NCBI RefSeq assembly: GCF_005893125.1
Contig: NZ_VCJS01000005.1
Span: 62,001-126,000 of the forward strand
Origin: Nonomuraea basaltis
Lineage (GTDB): Bacteria; Actinomycetota; Actinomycetes; Streptosporangiales; Streptosporangiaceae
Reading direction: 5' to 3'
DNA length: 64,000 bases
Made by a program: the position numbers and the translations under genes. Position 1 is the first letter of the stretch. Every line of letters starts with the position of its first letter. Positions 1-7,411 of this stretch are shown piece by piece. The notes beneath the pieces were generated by a model, which saw only the letters and a list, made by a program, of their open reading frames with translations, had not been told where the DNA came from and did not search any database.

Positions 1-44
1 ACGGCTGCTCCATGCGGTTCGCGTAGTGGAGTCCGGGTGAACGG

Positions 45-311
45 CTACTCGCCGGCGGGCTGCTGCACCTCCCGGCCGACAGTGGGCGGACGCAGGCGTT
101 CGACACCCTCAGCGCGAGCGATGCGGCGGAACACCTCGTCGGTGAGCCCGGTCAGCTTGGCGAGTTGGCCGACGCTGGCGCCCTCCTTCAGTGCGTGGGC
201 GGCCAAATCCTTGACCTCGGGCAGCAATGCCTTCTGTGCCTCGTAATGGCGCTTGAAGCGGGCGAAGGTCTGCGCCTCGCGGTCGTCGGGAGTGTAGTCG
301 CTCTTGCTCAT
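45..311 (-). CDS. Small helix-turn-helix DNA-binding protein
   Basis: An 88-residue protein whose C-terminal half reads as a helix-turn-helix (SVGQLAKLTGLTDEVFRRIA, about residues 47-66), preceded by a charged helix. It is divergent from the early gene cluster and faces two inverted repeats, so it is probably the local repressor or activator. An earlier ATG at 356 is possible, but that start would lie inside the inverted repeat at 330-357, so the ATG at 311 (MSKSD) is preferred. The exact regulatory family is not recognised. Confidence 0.6.
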   Translation of the reverse strand: MSKSDYTPDDREAQTFARFKRHYEAQKALLPEVKDLAAHALKEGASVGQLAKLTGLTDEVFRRIARAEGVERLRPPTVGREVQQPAGE

Positions 312-329
312 GGCACCCATGGTCGCATA

Positions 330-357
330 CATGGTGGCCACCGTGAAGGCCACCATG
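330..357. promoter_or_regulatory. Inverted repeat upstream of the HTH gene
   Basis: Perfect 10-bp arms CATGGTGGCC (330-339) and GGCCACCATG (348-357) are separated by 8 bp, just upstream of the preferred HTH start. The position suggests an operator; binding by the HTH protein is inferred. Confidence 0.45.
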
Positions 358-390
358 TTGGGCTCACGGAAGAATCATGAAGAACAACAC

Positions 391-425
391 GTTGGCCTAT
401 TGACGGCCAACGCATAGGCCAATAG
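391..425. promoter_or_regulatory. Composite operator-like repeat in divergent promoter region
   Basis: Overlapping inverted repeats are built on TTGGCC: GTTGGCC (391-397) pairs with GGCCAAC (405-411), and TTGGCCTAT (392-400) pairs with ATAGGCCAA (414-422). The cluster lies between the leftward HTH gene and the first rightward early gene, where a phage immunity-type switch is expected. Confidence 0.5.
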
Positions 426-465
426 ATTGGGTTCATCAGCAAGAGCGAGACACAGGGAGAACGAG

Positions 466-645
466 ATGACCGCCACCGAGATCGCCACCCTCACCGACGA
501 GGCCCGCGCGCAGCTCCGCAAGACCCAGCAGCGTGTCGGCGCTCCCTGCGCCCACACCAGCTACACGGCGTGCCGCTGCGCCGACGGGCTGCGCGAGGAC
601 ATCGCGTACTGGGAGTCGCGTCTCGACGCGTTGGCGGCTTGCTGA
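466..645 (+). CDS. Small early protein, cysteine-containing, function unknown
   Basis: A 59-residue protein starting at the ATG after GGGAGA. The N-terminal half is a charged helix. The C-terminal half carries a cluster of Cys and His (GAPCAHTSYTACRCADG) that could bind metal. It is the first gene of the rightward early cluster, just beyond the composite operator, and is followed by a GC-rich hairpin. No family is recognised. Confidence 0.6.
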   Translation: MTATEIATLTDEARAQLRKTQQRVGAPCAHTSYTACRCADGLREDIAYWESRLDALAAC

Positions 646-652
646 CCTTCTC

Positions 653-673
653 GGCCCCGGGTTACCCGGGGCC
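653..673 (+). terminator. Intergenic GC-rich hairpin
   Basis: A 9-bp perfect stem (GGCCCCGGG / CCCGGGGCC) with a TTA loop directly follows the stop codon. There is no T-run, so it may act as an attenuator or mRNA stabiliser rather than a full terminator. Confidence 0.5.
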
Positions 674-757
674 ATCACCCAGTCCGACCAGCAGTCACCC
701 GGTGTGCGAGACCCGGGACGGACACAAGATCACAGCCCTTCAACGAAGGAGATACAC

Positions 758-1285
758 GTGACCATGACCGCCACCCGTAGCAGCCTGACCGGCCACACCC
801 TCACCGTCGAGCGGATCCTCGACGTCCCCGAACTGGAGGGCACCCGGCTCCGCGAGCGCGCCGAGTCCAACACGTTCGACGCCCCCGTCTGGGTGTTCGT
901 GGAGCGCCGCGACGGCGCGTTCGTCTGCGACCACGGCACCAACGACCGCCGCGACCTGAACCCGAACAACCACGTGTGGGACAACGCCCGATTCCTCGCC
1001 GAGCGCCTGTCGGGGCGGGCGGGCGAGCATGAGGACCTGCGCTACGTCGGCCCTGGCCGTGACGGCGACTGGCAGGCCGCCTACGTCCGCGAGGGCTGGC
1101 ACGTCCGCCTCACCCCGCGCGGCGAGTGGCTGCGCGTCGTCGAGGTCGTCCAGCACGTCAACCTGGCGACGCTGCGCCGCACCGGCCAGGTCCGCTACCG
1201 GACCGTGACCCTCGTGCTGGAGGACGGCAGGACCGTCGTCCGCAAGAACGCCGCCTACCTGACCGCCCGCCCCACCTGCCGCTGA
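758..1285 (+). CDS. Hypothetical early phage protein
   Basis: A 175-residue protein. GTG 758 is chosen because AAGGAGA sits 6 bases upstream; ATG 764 is the alternative. It is rich in Arg, Val and aromatic residues with alternating beta-type segments (RTGQVRYRTVTLVLEDGRTVV near the C-terminus), suggesting a small beta-rich fold. No signal peptide or membrane segment is seen. It lies between two intergenic hairpins and is probably expressed early. No function is recognised. Confidence 0.65.
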   Translation: MTMTATRSSLTGHTLTVERILDVPELEGTRLRERAESNTFDAPVWVFVERRDGAFVCDHGTNDRRDLNPNNHVWDNARFLAERLSGRAGEHEDLRYVGPGRDGDWQAAYVREGWHVRLTPRGEWLRVVEVVQHVNLATLRRTGQVRYRTVTLVLEDGRTVVRKNAAYLTARPTCR

Positions 1286-1296
1286 CCTTCCTCCGT

Positions 1297-1320
1297 CCCC
1301 GGGAGAGACACCTCCCGGGG
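1297..1320 (+). terminator. Intergenic GC-rich hairpin
   Basis: An 8-bp stem CCCCGGGA / TCCCGGGG with an 8-base loop, placed just after the stop codon like the hairpin at 653-673. Both are preceded by the same CTGACCTT run. Confidence 0.5.
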
Positions 1321-1354
1321 CATCCCAACCCCCTCGACGACCAAGGAGCCCAGC

Positions 1355-1930
1355 GTGACCCTCACCACCGACGTCTACGTGTTAGACGAGATCGCGCACA
1401 AGGACGTGTTCCTCAAGTGCAACCAACTCGTTGGCGCGACGGAGGCGACCCGCTTCCGCGACGAGCAGCTCACCTCCTGGCGTAAGGGCGCCCGCACCCC
1501 GGACCCCGGCAAGCCGTGGAACATCGGCAACCAGGTCGATCAGGGCCTGTGTGCCCTGCTGGACATCTACTACCGGCCAGGTGGGCCACTCAGAGCCGAG
1601 GACAACGGCTGTGAGTGGTACTGCGACTCGGGCTGCGACAACGGCGAGCACGAGAACCCTGCCTGCTGGCTGGAAGTGTCGTTCGACACGGCGTACGGCT
1701 ACCGGGATGAGCAGGGTCGACGCTGTGGCGACCTGCACGCGTCTCTCGTGGCCGACCTTGGTCGTTGGCTCGACGAGCGTGGCGTGCGCTGGCTCTGGTA
1801 TGCCGACACCTTGGCGGAGGTCTACTCCGGGTACGAGCCGCTGACCCGCCTGTGTACGGCTGGGGCTGAGGCTGCTGACTGGTTCCGCACGAGCGTGCTG
1901 CCTGCGATCGAGGCCCACGCCCACACCTGA
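1355..1930 (+). CDS. Hypothetical phage protein, 191 aa
   Basis: Starts at GTG 1355 behind AAGGAGC. It is acidic and aromatic-rich with a central Cys cluster (CEWYCDSGCDNGEHENPACW, about residues 88-107) that could hold metal or form a structural core. Soluble, with no transmembrane segment. It sits in the early region between two stop-proximal hairpins. The protein type looks common in actinophage early regions, but its function is unknown. Confidence 0.65.
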   Translation: MTLTTDVYVLDEIAHKDVFLKCNQLVGATEATRFRDEQLTSWRKGARTPDPGKPWNIGNQVDQGLCALLDIYYRPGGPLRAEDNGCEWYCDSGCDNGEHENPACWLEVSFDTAYGYRDEQGRRCGDLHASLVADLGRWLDERGVRWLWYADTLAEVYSGYEPLTRLCTAGAEAADWFRTSVLPAIEAHAHT

Positions 1931-1934
1931 TCTT

Positions 1935-1961
1935 GTGGTCCGGTCTTCCCTGCCGGGCCAC
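1935..1961 (+). terminator. Intergenic hairpin
   Basis: Stem GTGGTCCGG (1935-1943) pairs with CCGGGCCAC (1953-1961) with one G-T pair, directly after the upstream stop codon. Confidence 0.4.
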
Positions 1962-1989
1962 CCACCTACCCCCTGAACGGAGAACCGAG

Positions 1990-2196
1990 ATGAGCGACGG
2001 AGAGACGATCCAACTCAAGGTCGACCTGAGCATCGGCCTCGCCAACGCCAAGCAGGAAGACGTCATCGACAGCGGCATCCTCAAAGCCGACTGGGATGCC
2101 ATGACCGCCGAAAAGCGCGACGAAGCCGCCCGCGAGGTCTGGGAGGAGTGGGCCTGGGAGTACATCGAAGGCGGCTGGGACGTCGTCGAAGAGTGA
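1990..2196 (+). CDS. Small acidic phage protein, possibly DUF7167-like
   Basis: A 68-residue, strongly acidic protein that ends in a tryptophan-rich segment (EVWEEWAWEYIEGGWDVVEE). The pattern K-x-D-L-S-I-G followed by this Trp-rich C-terminus resembles small phage proteins I associate with DUF7167, from memory only. ATG 1990 follows GGAGAACC. It lies between intergenic hairpins in the early cluster. Function unknown. Confidence 0.6.
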   Translation: MSDGETIQLKVDLSIGLANAKQEDVIDSGILKADWDAMTAEKRDEAAREVWEEWAWEYIEGGWDVVEE

Positions 2197-2202
2197 CCCG
2201 CG

Positions 2203-2233
2203 CCCGGCCCTCTTCCTCCCGGTACTGGCCGGG
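2203..2233 (+). terminator. Intergenic hairpin
   Basis: CCCGGCC (2203-2209) pairs with GGCCGGG (2227-2233) across a 17-base loop just after the stop codon. It is the fourth such stop-proximal stem in 1.6 kb. Confidence 0.35.
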
Positions 2234-2294
2234 ACACCGCTTCGGAAGCAGGAGAGGGCGCTACCCAAGACCCCATCAACGACAAGGACCCGAC

Positions 2295-2423
2295 ATGGAC
2301 TTGACCACCATGAAGACCGGCGCGCTCATCCTGGCGATAGACGGCCATGACGAGACCGTCTGCGACTGCGAGCACTGCGCCGAGTGGAACCGGCGACGCT
2401 CGCTCGACTCCGAGGAGGGCTGA
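2295..2423 (+). CDS. Tiny Cys-motif protein, unknown
   Basis: A 42-residue reading frame (MDLTTMKTGALILAIDG...) with a compact CDCEHC motif. It ends one base before the next ATG, an arrangement typical of coupled phage genes. No family is recognised; the coupling and Cys motif support it as real. Confidence 0.5.
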   Translation: MDLTTMKTGALILAIDGHDETVCDCEHCAEWNRRRSLDSEEG

Positions 2424-2424
2424 C

Positions 2425-2649
2425 ATGGACAAGCCGCCCACGAACAAGTGGCGGGTCTATGTGGGCCGCGTAGCCCCGGACCTACACAAGGGCTTCCGTA
2501 GCCAGAACAAGGCGTACGAGTACGTCCGGGAGCGGATCTCGCTCGGCCACCGGATCACCGTGCAGTGCTGGGAGAACGGACACTGGCGACTGTTCGAAGT
2601 GCTCAACGAGGAGCAGGCCGCATCCCCAGACTCCGCCGAGGAGGACTAG
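2425..2649 (+). CDS. Hypothetical early protein, 74 aa
   Basis: Begins one base after the preceding stop. The sequence is basic and aromatic (KWRVYVGRVAPDLHKGFRSQ, then SLGHRITVQCWENGHWRLFEV) and looks like a small beta-alpha fold, followed by a disordered acidic tail. No known family is seen. It is part of a tightly packed run of coupled early genes. Confidence 0.6.
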   Translation: MDKPPTNKWRVYVGRVAPDLHKGFRSQNKAYEYVRERISLGHRITVQCWENGHWRLFEVLNEEQAASPDSAEED

Positions 2650-2651
2650 CG

Positions 2652-2957
2652 ATGGCCTCGATCAAGGTCCGCTTAGCCGTCCGGGATGTGTTCCTCGCAC
2701 GTCTCGCCGAGGTCGGCAAGCACCGTGACGAACGCTGGGACGAGGTGCCTGGCCTGTACGGCCCCGAGCCCGGCTGGGTCATCTACGAGGCGGAGCAGAT
2801 GTTGGCGCTCGTCAACGAGATCCGCTCTGGGGACGGTCTGCCACTGGCGACTCTGGAGCAGGTCCTGCGGATTGAACGCTCAGCGTCTGGCCACTCTGAC
2901 TACCCCGACAAGTACGCCCTACGCTGCGCCTTCCTGGCGCTCGGAGAGGAGGACTGA
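2652..2957 (+). CDS. Hypothetical early protein, 101 aa
   Basis: A mostly helical soluble protein that starts 3 bases after the upstream stop and ends 3 bases before the next start. It has a central segment GWVIYEAEQMLALVNEIRSG. No catalytic motif is evident. Tight packing and consistent GC-rich third positions support coding. Confidence 0.6.
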   Translation: MASIKVRLAVRDVFLARLAEVGKHRDERWDEVPGLYGPEPGWVIYEAEQMLALVNEIRSGDGLPLATLEQVLRIERSASGHSDYPDKYALRCAFLALGEED

Positions 2958-2960
2958 CCC

Positions 2961-3302
2961 ATGGCTGACATCGACCGCGAGCAGATCGGATGGCAGTTAC
3001 GTGCCGTCCGCCTGATCGAGAAGCTCCTCCTAGCCCAACTCAAAGACGCCTCCCTGCCGGTGCTGCGGTGGACGCTGGACTCGGCAGGGTGCGGCATCGT
3101 CGCCGAACCTGGAGCAACCGGCAGGGACGCCCGCGAGCATGCGGTACGAGCGTGGGCCGACCACCTGAACCTGCCCGTCAAGGAGGGCCGGCCAGCCGAA
3201 GGCGTCACCAATCTGGTAGCTCACGGCCCTGTGGGAGACGTGTACCGGGTCGTCATCCACACCACCCTGTACGACGACGAGGAGGAGGGCGAGCGTGGCT
3301 AA
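2961..3302 (+). CDS. Hypothetical early protein, 113 aa
   Basis: The N-terminal half is helical (DREQIGWQLRAVRLIEKLLL) and the C-terminal half beta-rich, ending in an acidic EEE-rich tail. It overlaps the next gene by 8 bases, consistent with translational coupling. No family is recognised. Confidence 0.6.
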   Translation: MADIDREQIGWQLRAVRLIEKLLLAQLKDASLPVLRWTLDSAGCGIVAEPGATGRDAREHAVRAWADHLNLPVKEGRPAEGVTNLVAHGPVGDVYRVVIHTTLYDDEEEGERG

Positions 3303-3633
3303 GATCCCGGCGCAGGCTGTGCAAGCAGCGGCCGAGGCGCTCGCGGCGCACTTCAATCCAACCTGCGCGAAGTCGTGGGAGGCGGAGACCCGGGCTGATT
3401 TGGCCGAGTCTTGGGAGACGGAAGCCCGCGTCGCACTGATGGCCGCGCTGCCGCACCTCCAGCCCGTCCGCAAGCCGCGCATGGCCTGTCCCGTCTGCCG
3501 TAAGGACGTAGTCCGCCGCGACGACGGCAAGCCGATCACCCACTACGCGAAGAACAACAACCCGAAGTTCACCTGCAAGGGCGACATGTTCAGCCACTGC
3601 CGAGGAGGGTGCAGATGCGCGAAGCACCGCTGA
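3295..3633 (+). CDS. Small zinc-finger-like early protein
   Basis: A 112-residue protein starting at GTG 3295 inside the preceding gene. A helical N-terminus is followed by two Cys-rich clusters: CPVCRKDVV (about residues 70-78) and C-KGDMFSHCRGGCRC near the end. Together they suggest a zinc ribbon. It may bind nucleic acid or a protein partner; the specific role is unknown. Confidence 0.6.
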   Translation: MAKIPAQAVQAAAEALAAHFNPTCAKSWEAETRADLAESWETEARVALMAALPHLQPVRKPRMACPVCRKDVVRRDDGKPITHYAKNNNPKFTCKGDMFSHCRGGCRCAKHR

Positions 3634-3782
3634 TCTCAGAGAAGACACAGAACCCGACGACGTACATCCATTTCATCCTCGCCTGCGCTGTCCCTGACCC
3701 GTCGAGGCATGACGGTATCTGCGGGGAGTTCATCGAGTCCGAAGATTGCGTCTATCACGGAACGAGCGCAGCCGATGCCTGA
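3615..3782 (+). CDS. Tiny protein, 55 aa, unknown
   Basis: ATG 3615 lies behind GAGGAGGGTG and overlaps the end of the preceding gene by 19 bases. Its stop overlaps the next start region by 8 bases. Cysteines occur in CAVPDPSRHDGIC and ESEDCVYH. The coding potential rests on the ribosome site and the overlaps; no family is recognised. Confidence 0.5.
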   Translation: MREAPLISEKTQNPTTYIHFILACAVPDPSRHDGICGEFIESEDCVYHGTSAADA

Positions 3783-3996
3783 CCCCATCCCGGCAGAAGC
3801 CGCCCCGCTCACCTGCCAGTGGTGCCGCAACAGGCCTGCCGCTCAACTGATCGTCGTCGATTGGTCAGCAATCGGGCGGCACACCTCGCTCGTCTGTGAC
3901 CCGTGCGGAGATGAGCGTGTGCCCGGCACGCGCCAGATCGATGCGATGGTGTGGCGCTACCGCCTCGCTCCGATCAAGGAGTCCGCCGATGCCTGA
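3775..3996 (+). CDS. Small zinc-ribbon-like protein
   Basis: A 73-residue protein with paired Cys motifs CQWC and CDPC about 30 residues apart, a classic four-Cys zinc ribbon arrangement. Start and stop overlap both neighbours, so it is probably co-translated. Likely a small accessory factor; substrate unknown. Confidence 0.6.
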   Translation: MPDPIPAEAAPLTCQWCRNRPAAQLIVVDWSAIGRHTSLVCDPCGDERVPGTRQIDAMVWRYRLAPIKESADA

Positions 3997-4330
3997 CCTT
4001 CCCGAGGAAGCCGTACAAGCCGCAGCCGACGACTTGGAGGAGGCGTTCAAGAACACCCCGTACCGGTTCTGGACGTGCATCAACAAGACGCACAAGTACG
4101 TCACCTGGACTGGCGACGTAGCGTCCTGCGACACATGCGGGCTCACGTCGGAGATGACCGGAAAGCGGGATGTGCTGGTCCGTGCCGACGAACGCCGCAA
4201 GACCGCCGAGGAGATCGCCGCCGCGATCGAGGCTCGCCGCTGCCCTATGGACCGGAAGTTCTGCACCGACTGCGTGTGCCGTCCTGAGGACGCTGCTCTC
4301 GCCCGCCAGCTAGGAGAAGCCCGTGCCTGA
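3989..4330 (+). CDS. Hypothetical Cys-rich early protein, 113 aa
   Basis: Contains CDTCGLTSEM (about residues 47-56) and CPMDRKFCTDCVCR near the C-terminus, so one or two metal sites are plausible. The N-terminal segment (LPEEAVQAAADDLEEAF) matches the start of the gene at 3295 in style, which suggests related small proteins. It overlaps both neighbours by 8 bases. Confidence 0.6.
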   Translation: MPDLPEEAVQAAADDLEEAFKNTPYRFWTCINKTHKYVTWTGDVASCDTCGLTSEMTGKRDVLVRADERRKTAEEIAAAIEARRCPMDRKFCTDCVCRPEDAALARQLGEARA

Positions 4331-4706
4331 CTACGAGTCCGCTATGAGGAGGCTCGCCAAACTCTGCCAAGCGAACCCGTACCACCGGGTGTACGAGTGG
4401 CGGCAGATCCTCGACAAGATCTGGCGGGAAGGGTTCGACGCCGGATACACCGCAGGCCGCAGGGACGCGGAGATCTCCGAGCAGATGGCCGAGCAGGAGA
4501 AGGACCTCGCGGCGCCGCCCGAGGAGGTCGCCGATGCTGAGCGGACCCGGATCGCCGCCGTCTTCGGCGACATGGTGGTCATCCGTGAGCAGAGGAGACG
4601 CTTCGAGGACCGCCACGCGCAACACCTGAGCAACGGCGTCACGGTCCACGGCCTGCTGTCTGCCGTCGTTGACGAGATCAAGGGGATGGCCCGTGACTCC
4701 CGCTGA
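4323..4706 (+). CDS. Hypothetical helical early protein, 127 aa
   Basis: A GTG start within the preceding gene. The sequence is almost entirely helical and charged (YEWRQILDKIWREGFDAGYTAG, then long Glu/Ala/Arg stretches), suggesting coiled-coil assembly. No motif identifies an activity. Confidence 0.6.
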   Translation: MPDYESAMRRLAKLCQANPYHRVYEWRQILDKIWREGFDAGYTAGRRDAEISEQMAEQEKDLAAPPEEVADAERTRIAAVFGDMVVIREQRRRFEDRHAQHLSNGVTVHGLLSAVVDEIKGMARDSR

Positions 4707-4995
4707 GGTGCTCGCCAAGGCTCGTCTAGCCGCTCACGAGTCCCGATGGGGTGAGGGATCGGGCAGCTTGGACACGTTCCGGGAGCAGGCCGCCCGGGAT
4801 GTCGCTGCTCTCGCCGAACAGGGACAGGTCATCGTCTCAGCTGAGGACGTGCAGCTTCTGGAACGGGACGTACGCCGCCTCCTGTCCATCAATCGACGCT
4901 TGGAGGTGCGCCTGGCCTCGGCGCGCAACCTGTGCGCTCGGTCCCCGCTCTGCGTCCCCGCCGCCCTTCCCGAGGAGACCACCGATGAGCACTGA
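4693..4995 (+). CDS. Hypothetical helical early protein, 100 aa
   Basis: Starts at GTG 4693 (VTPAEVLAKARLAAHESRWG), 14 bases inside the upstream gene. Helical, with a leucine-rich heptad-like section (VQLLERDVRRLLSINRRLEV). The C-terminus carries two nearby cysteines. It overlaps the next start by 11 bases. Function unknown. Confidence 0.55.
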   Translation: MTPAEVLAKARLAAHESRWGEGSGSLDTFREQAARDVAALAEQGQVIVSAEDVQLLERDVRRLLSINRRLEVRLASARNLCARSPLCVPAALPEETTDEH

Positions 4996-5266
4996 GCCCG
5001 CCGCCGTTTACATCGCTGAAGTGATCTGGTTCAGCGAGAACCCTGTAGATGGACGCAAGCGCATCGCAGTGGGTGCCAGCCTAGAAGCGGCCCTGAACGC
5101 CCTCCGTAGCGACGACATCCATGGTGGCGACCTGGTTGCCACGGAGACCACGAGCGCTCTCGGCACCGACGACGCGCGCACCTGGGCGGTGCACGAGCGA
5201 GGCGAAGAGCCTTCCGACGAGGGCTGCCTGTGGATCACCAGCGAGCAGGTGCGCCATGCCGGATGA
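4985..5266 (+). CDS. Hypothetical early protein, 93 aa
   Basis: Starts at ATG 4985 behind GAGGAG. A small mixed alpha/beta protein with N-terminal strand PAAVYIAEVIWFSENP and a C-terminal strand GCLWITSEQV. Overlaps both neighbours. No family recognised. Confidence 0.55.
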   Translation: MSTEPAAVYIAEVIWFSENPVDGRKRIAVGASLEAALNALRSDDIHGGDLVATETTSALGTDDARTWAVHERGEEPSDEGCLWITSEQVRHAG

Positions 5267-5744
5267 CCTCCGCCACTACTACACCTTCGAGGGCTCTCAC
5301 TGCGGCACCTGCTGCATGCCTCGCAGTACGCCTGTTACGGAATGCGATGAGCACGACGCGCTGGCCTCAGCGACTGCCGAGCGCGACCGCGAGCAGCAGC
5401 GTCTCGCCTACAACGCCGCCAACGCCATGGCAGGCGTCCACAAGCTCCACGCCGACCGGCTGAAGGCCGAGCTGGAGCACGCGAAAGGCGCCCTCGCAGG
5501 CGACAGCGAGGCCATGGCAGCGTTCATGGCCGACCACGCCAAGGTGGTGGAACGCCTCCGCGAACGGAACAGCATGTCCCAGCGAGCGGTCGATAGGGCA
5601 GAAGCGGCTATAGATCGGGTCCACGCCCTAGCGGAGCGCTTGGGCCGTGAACCGCACCCCACCCACGACCACCTCTGTCCTGACGACCTTCGCCGGGAGC
5701 TCCTCGCCGCTCTCGACGACTCCCAGGAGGCCGACCGTGGATGA
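5256..5744 (+). CDS. Coiled-coil early protein with N-terminal Cys motif
   Basis: A 162-residue protein. A short Cys-rich head (HCGTCCMPRSTPVTECDEHD, about residues 15-34) could bind zinc. It is followed by a long helical region rich in Ala, Glu and Arg (about 40-140) typical of a coiled coil. The start overlaps the upstream stop. A zinc head plus a coil may act as a scaffold or nucleic-acid-binding protein; the role is not known. Confidence 0.6.
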   Translation: MPDDLRHYYTFEGSHCGTCCMPRSTPVTECDEHDALASATAERDREQQRLAYNAANAMAGVHKLHADRLKAELEHAKGALAGDSEAMAAFMADHAKVVERLRERNSMSQRAVDRAEAAIDRVHALAERLGREPHPTHDHLCPDDLRRELLAALDDSQEADRG

Positions 5745-6024
5745 GGGAATCCTCGTCATCGACCTCGACGCCCATTTCGCCGGCTACGAGAGCGTCAATG
5801 AGTGGTATTTCGGCGAGCGAGACGATCACATCTACAGGACATGCCCCGCATTGACCCGGTCCCGGCCGCCGATCAATCGCGGGCAGGGCAGGCTGTACCC
5901 GGAGGCTGGCGATGTGTGCGGCTGGTGCGTCCGAGTGTGGAGAGCGCGCAAGGCCAAGAGCGACTCCCAGAGCCCTACCTTGGAGCCTGAGGTGTCAGCC
6001 CTATCAGAGCAGGAGACAGGGTGA
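5737..6024 (+). CDS. Hypothetical early protein, 95 aa
   Basis: GTG 5737 follows a strong AGGAGG site and overlaps the previous gene by 8 bases. The N-terminus is acidic (VDEGILVIDLDAHFAGYESV). There are cysteines at IYRTCPA and a CGWC motif near residue 70, possibly one zinc site. No family recognised. Confidence 0.55.
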   Translation: MDEGILVIDLDAHFAGYESVNEWYFGERDDHIYRTCPALTRSRPPINRGQGRLYPEAGDVCGWCVRVWRARKAKSDSQSPTLEPEVSALSEQETG

Positions 6025-6281
6025 GAGCGTTCGTCAAGGACTATGCCTGGGGTGAGCCGTACCACATCAATGTCGAAGGTGAAGCGGACTTCCACATCGA
6101 AGCGGACCAGGCGGTCTATGATCTGCCGCCTGCCCTGGTGGAGCGGTTCCGGGCAGCGCAACGTGAGATGCGAGCTGCCGCCGATGCGATCACCGCCCAT
6201 CTGAAGCGGACAGGACAGCCCAAGCCGTGGGGAATGCCTGAGGACGACTGGGCAGCCCTACCCCAGGAGGAGACGCAGTGA
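6021..6281 (+). CDS. Hypothetical early protein, 86 aa
   Basis: A GTG start overlapping the upstream stop by 4 bases. N-terminal beta segment (VKDYAWGEPYHINVEGEADF), then a helix and a C-terminal PWGMPEDDWAALP. Ends by overlapping the next GTG. Unknown function. Confidence 0.55.
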   Translation: MRAFVKDYAWGEPYHINVEGEADFHIEADQAVYDLPPALVERFRAAQREMRAAADAITAHLKRTGQPKPWGMPEDDWAALPQEETQ

Positions 6282-6454
6282 TCACTGTCGAGTTGAGGCT
6301 GAAGGACGACGACGACGGCAGCCAGACCCTGAACCACGCTCCCATCAAGTCCTCCAAGGAGACCGAGGTGGAAGTCGTCGTCTCAGGAGGCGACAGGGAC
6401 GCGTTCCTGGCCCTGTGCGGGCAGGTGTGGGACCGGCATCACAACCAGATGTGA
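6278..6454 (+). CDS. Tiny early protein, 58 aa
   Basis: GTG 6278 (VITVELRLKDDDDGSQ) shares bases with the upstream stop and lies 6 bases behind AGGAGGAG. A short beta-rich, acidic protein; last gene before a terminator-like hairpin. No family recognised. Confidence 0.5.
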   Translation: MITVELRLKDDDDGSQTLNHAPIKSSKETEVEVVVSGGDRDAFLALCGQVWDRHHNQM

Positions 6455-6542
6455 CAGCATGTGATCGGACGAACAGGCGATATCACGCGTTGTGCACGTA
6501 CCCGCTCGTGGCCGACGTCCATAATGTCCTGAAACGCGAAGA

Positions 6543-6571
6543 GCGGCCCTCCACCGTCCATGGAGGACCGC
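6543..6571 (+). terminator. Terminator-like hairpin ending the small-gene run
   Basis: GCGGCCCTCCA (6543-6553) pairs with TGGAGGACCGC (6561-6571) across a 7-base loop, with one G-T pair. It lies in the 181-base gap between 6454 and 6636, the largest gap of this early run. Confidence 0.5.
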
Positions 6572-6635
6572 CCCGGAATCCAACCCTCGACCCGTCACTG
6601 GTCTCCCACAGCGTACGACTCTCGGGGGAGACACC

Positions 6636-7391
6636 GTGCCCATCAGCTCCGACTCGTGCAATGGTCCCTGCAACACAGGCGCGAGGCGCGCTATCGCCGC
6701 CTATGAGCAGGCACTGGACGCCCACATCATCGAAGTGGACGCCTGGATCGCCGCCGGCCAGCAGGGCGAATGCCCGCCCGCTCCCGCAGAACCGGTCATC
6801 GAGAGCATTCCGGGAGACCCGTTGTGGTGCTCCCGCTGTAAGTCCCTGGTCCGGGCGGCACTCTTGGACCTCGACGTCCTCGCTTCCGAACTCGCAGCTC
6901 GGGCCGACGGCCACCGCGGGGTGGTTGCGGAAGGGCGTGTGAGCGGCTCCAAGGGGGCGCCGAGCCCTTCCCCTATCGGTGACGCCCTCGACAAGTTGTA
7001 CGGGTTCCTATCCGATCTGGAGGACGAGTGGCGGCAAACCTGCGGGTACGCGCAGCGCGTCAACCGCACCCACCGCGGCGCCCACCCGAGATCCCGCACG
7101 ATCGGCTGGCTGTCGGAGCATCTGGGCAACCTGCTCGCCGATGACGACCACATCAAGTCCGGGCTGGACATCCTCCGCTGGGAGATCGTCCTCCGCGCGC
7201 TGGCGGACGAGGAGCCGATCGGCAGCGTGTCCCCGATCCGCTGCCCACGCTGCGCCATCTACAAGCAGGTGATGCGCGAGCAGGAACACCACTGGGCGTG
7301 CAAAGCGTGCGGCAGGCTCATCCCGGACTGGGAGGAGCGGGAACTTCGAGACAAGCAAGGGCGCGAACTGGATCTCGTGGAGGCGTCCTGA
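6636..7391 (+). CDS. Zinc-finger protein, 251 aa, function unknown
   Basis: A GTG start. The N-terminus has Cys residues (SDSCNGPCNTG), the middle a CSRCKS pair (about residues 65-70), and the C-terminus a clear zinc ribbon CPRC ... CKACGRLIPDW (about 205-230). A helical segment with TIGWLSEHLGNLLADDDHIK lies between them. The multiple zinc sites suggest nucleic-acid or protein binding. The first gene after the hairpin at 6543; it may have its own promoter. Confidence 0.65.
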   Translation: MPISSDSCNGPCNTGARRAIAAYEQALDAHIIEVDAWIAAGQQGECPPAPAEPVIESIPGDPLWCSRCKSLVRAALLDLDVLASELAARADGHRGVVAEGRVSGSKGAPSPSPIGDALDKLYGFLSDLEDEWRQTCGYAQRVNRTHRGAHPRSRTIGWLSEHLGNLLADDDHIKSGLDILRWEIVLRALADEEPIGSVSPIRCPRCAIYKQVMREQEHHWACKACGRLIPDWEERELRDKQGRELDLVEAS

Positions 7392-7411
7392 CATGGAACA
7401 ATGGACGCACT

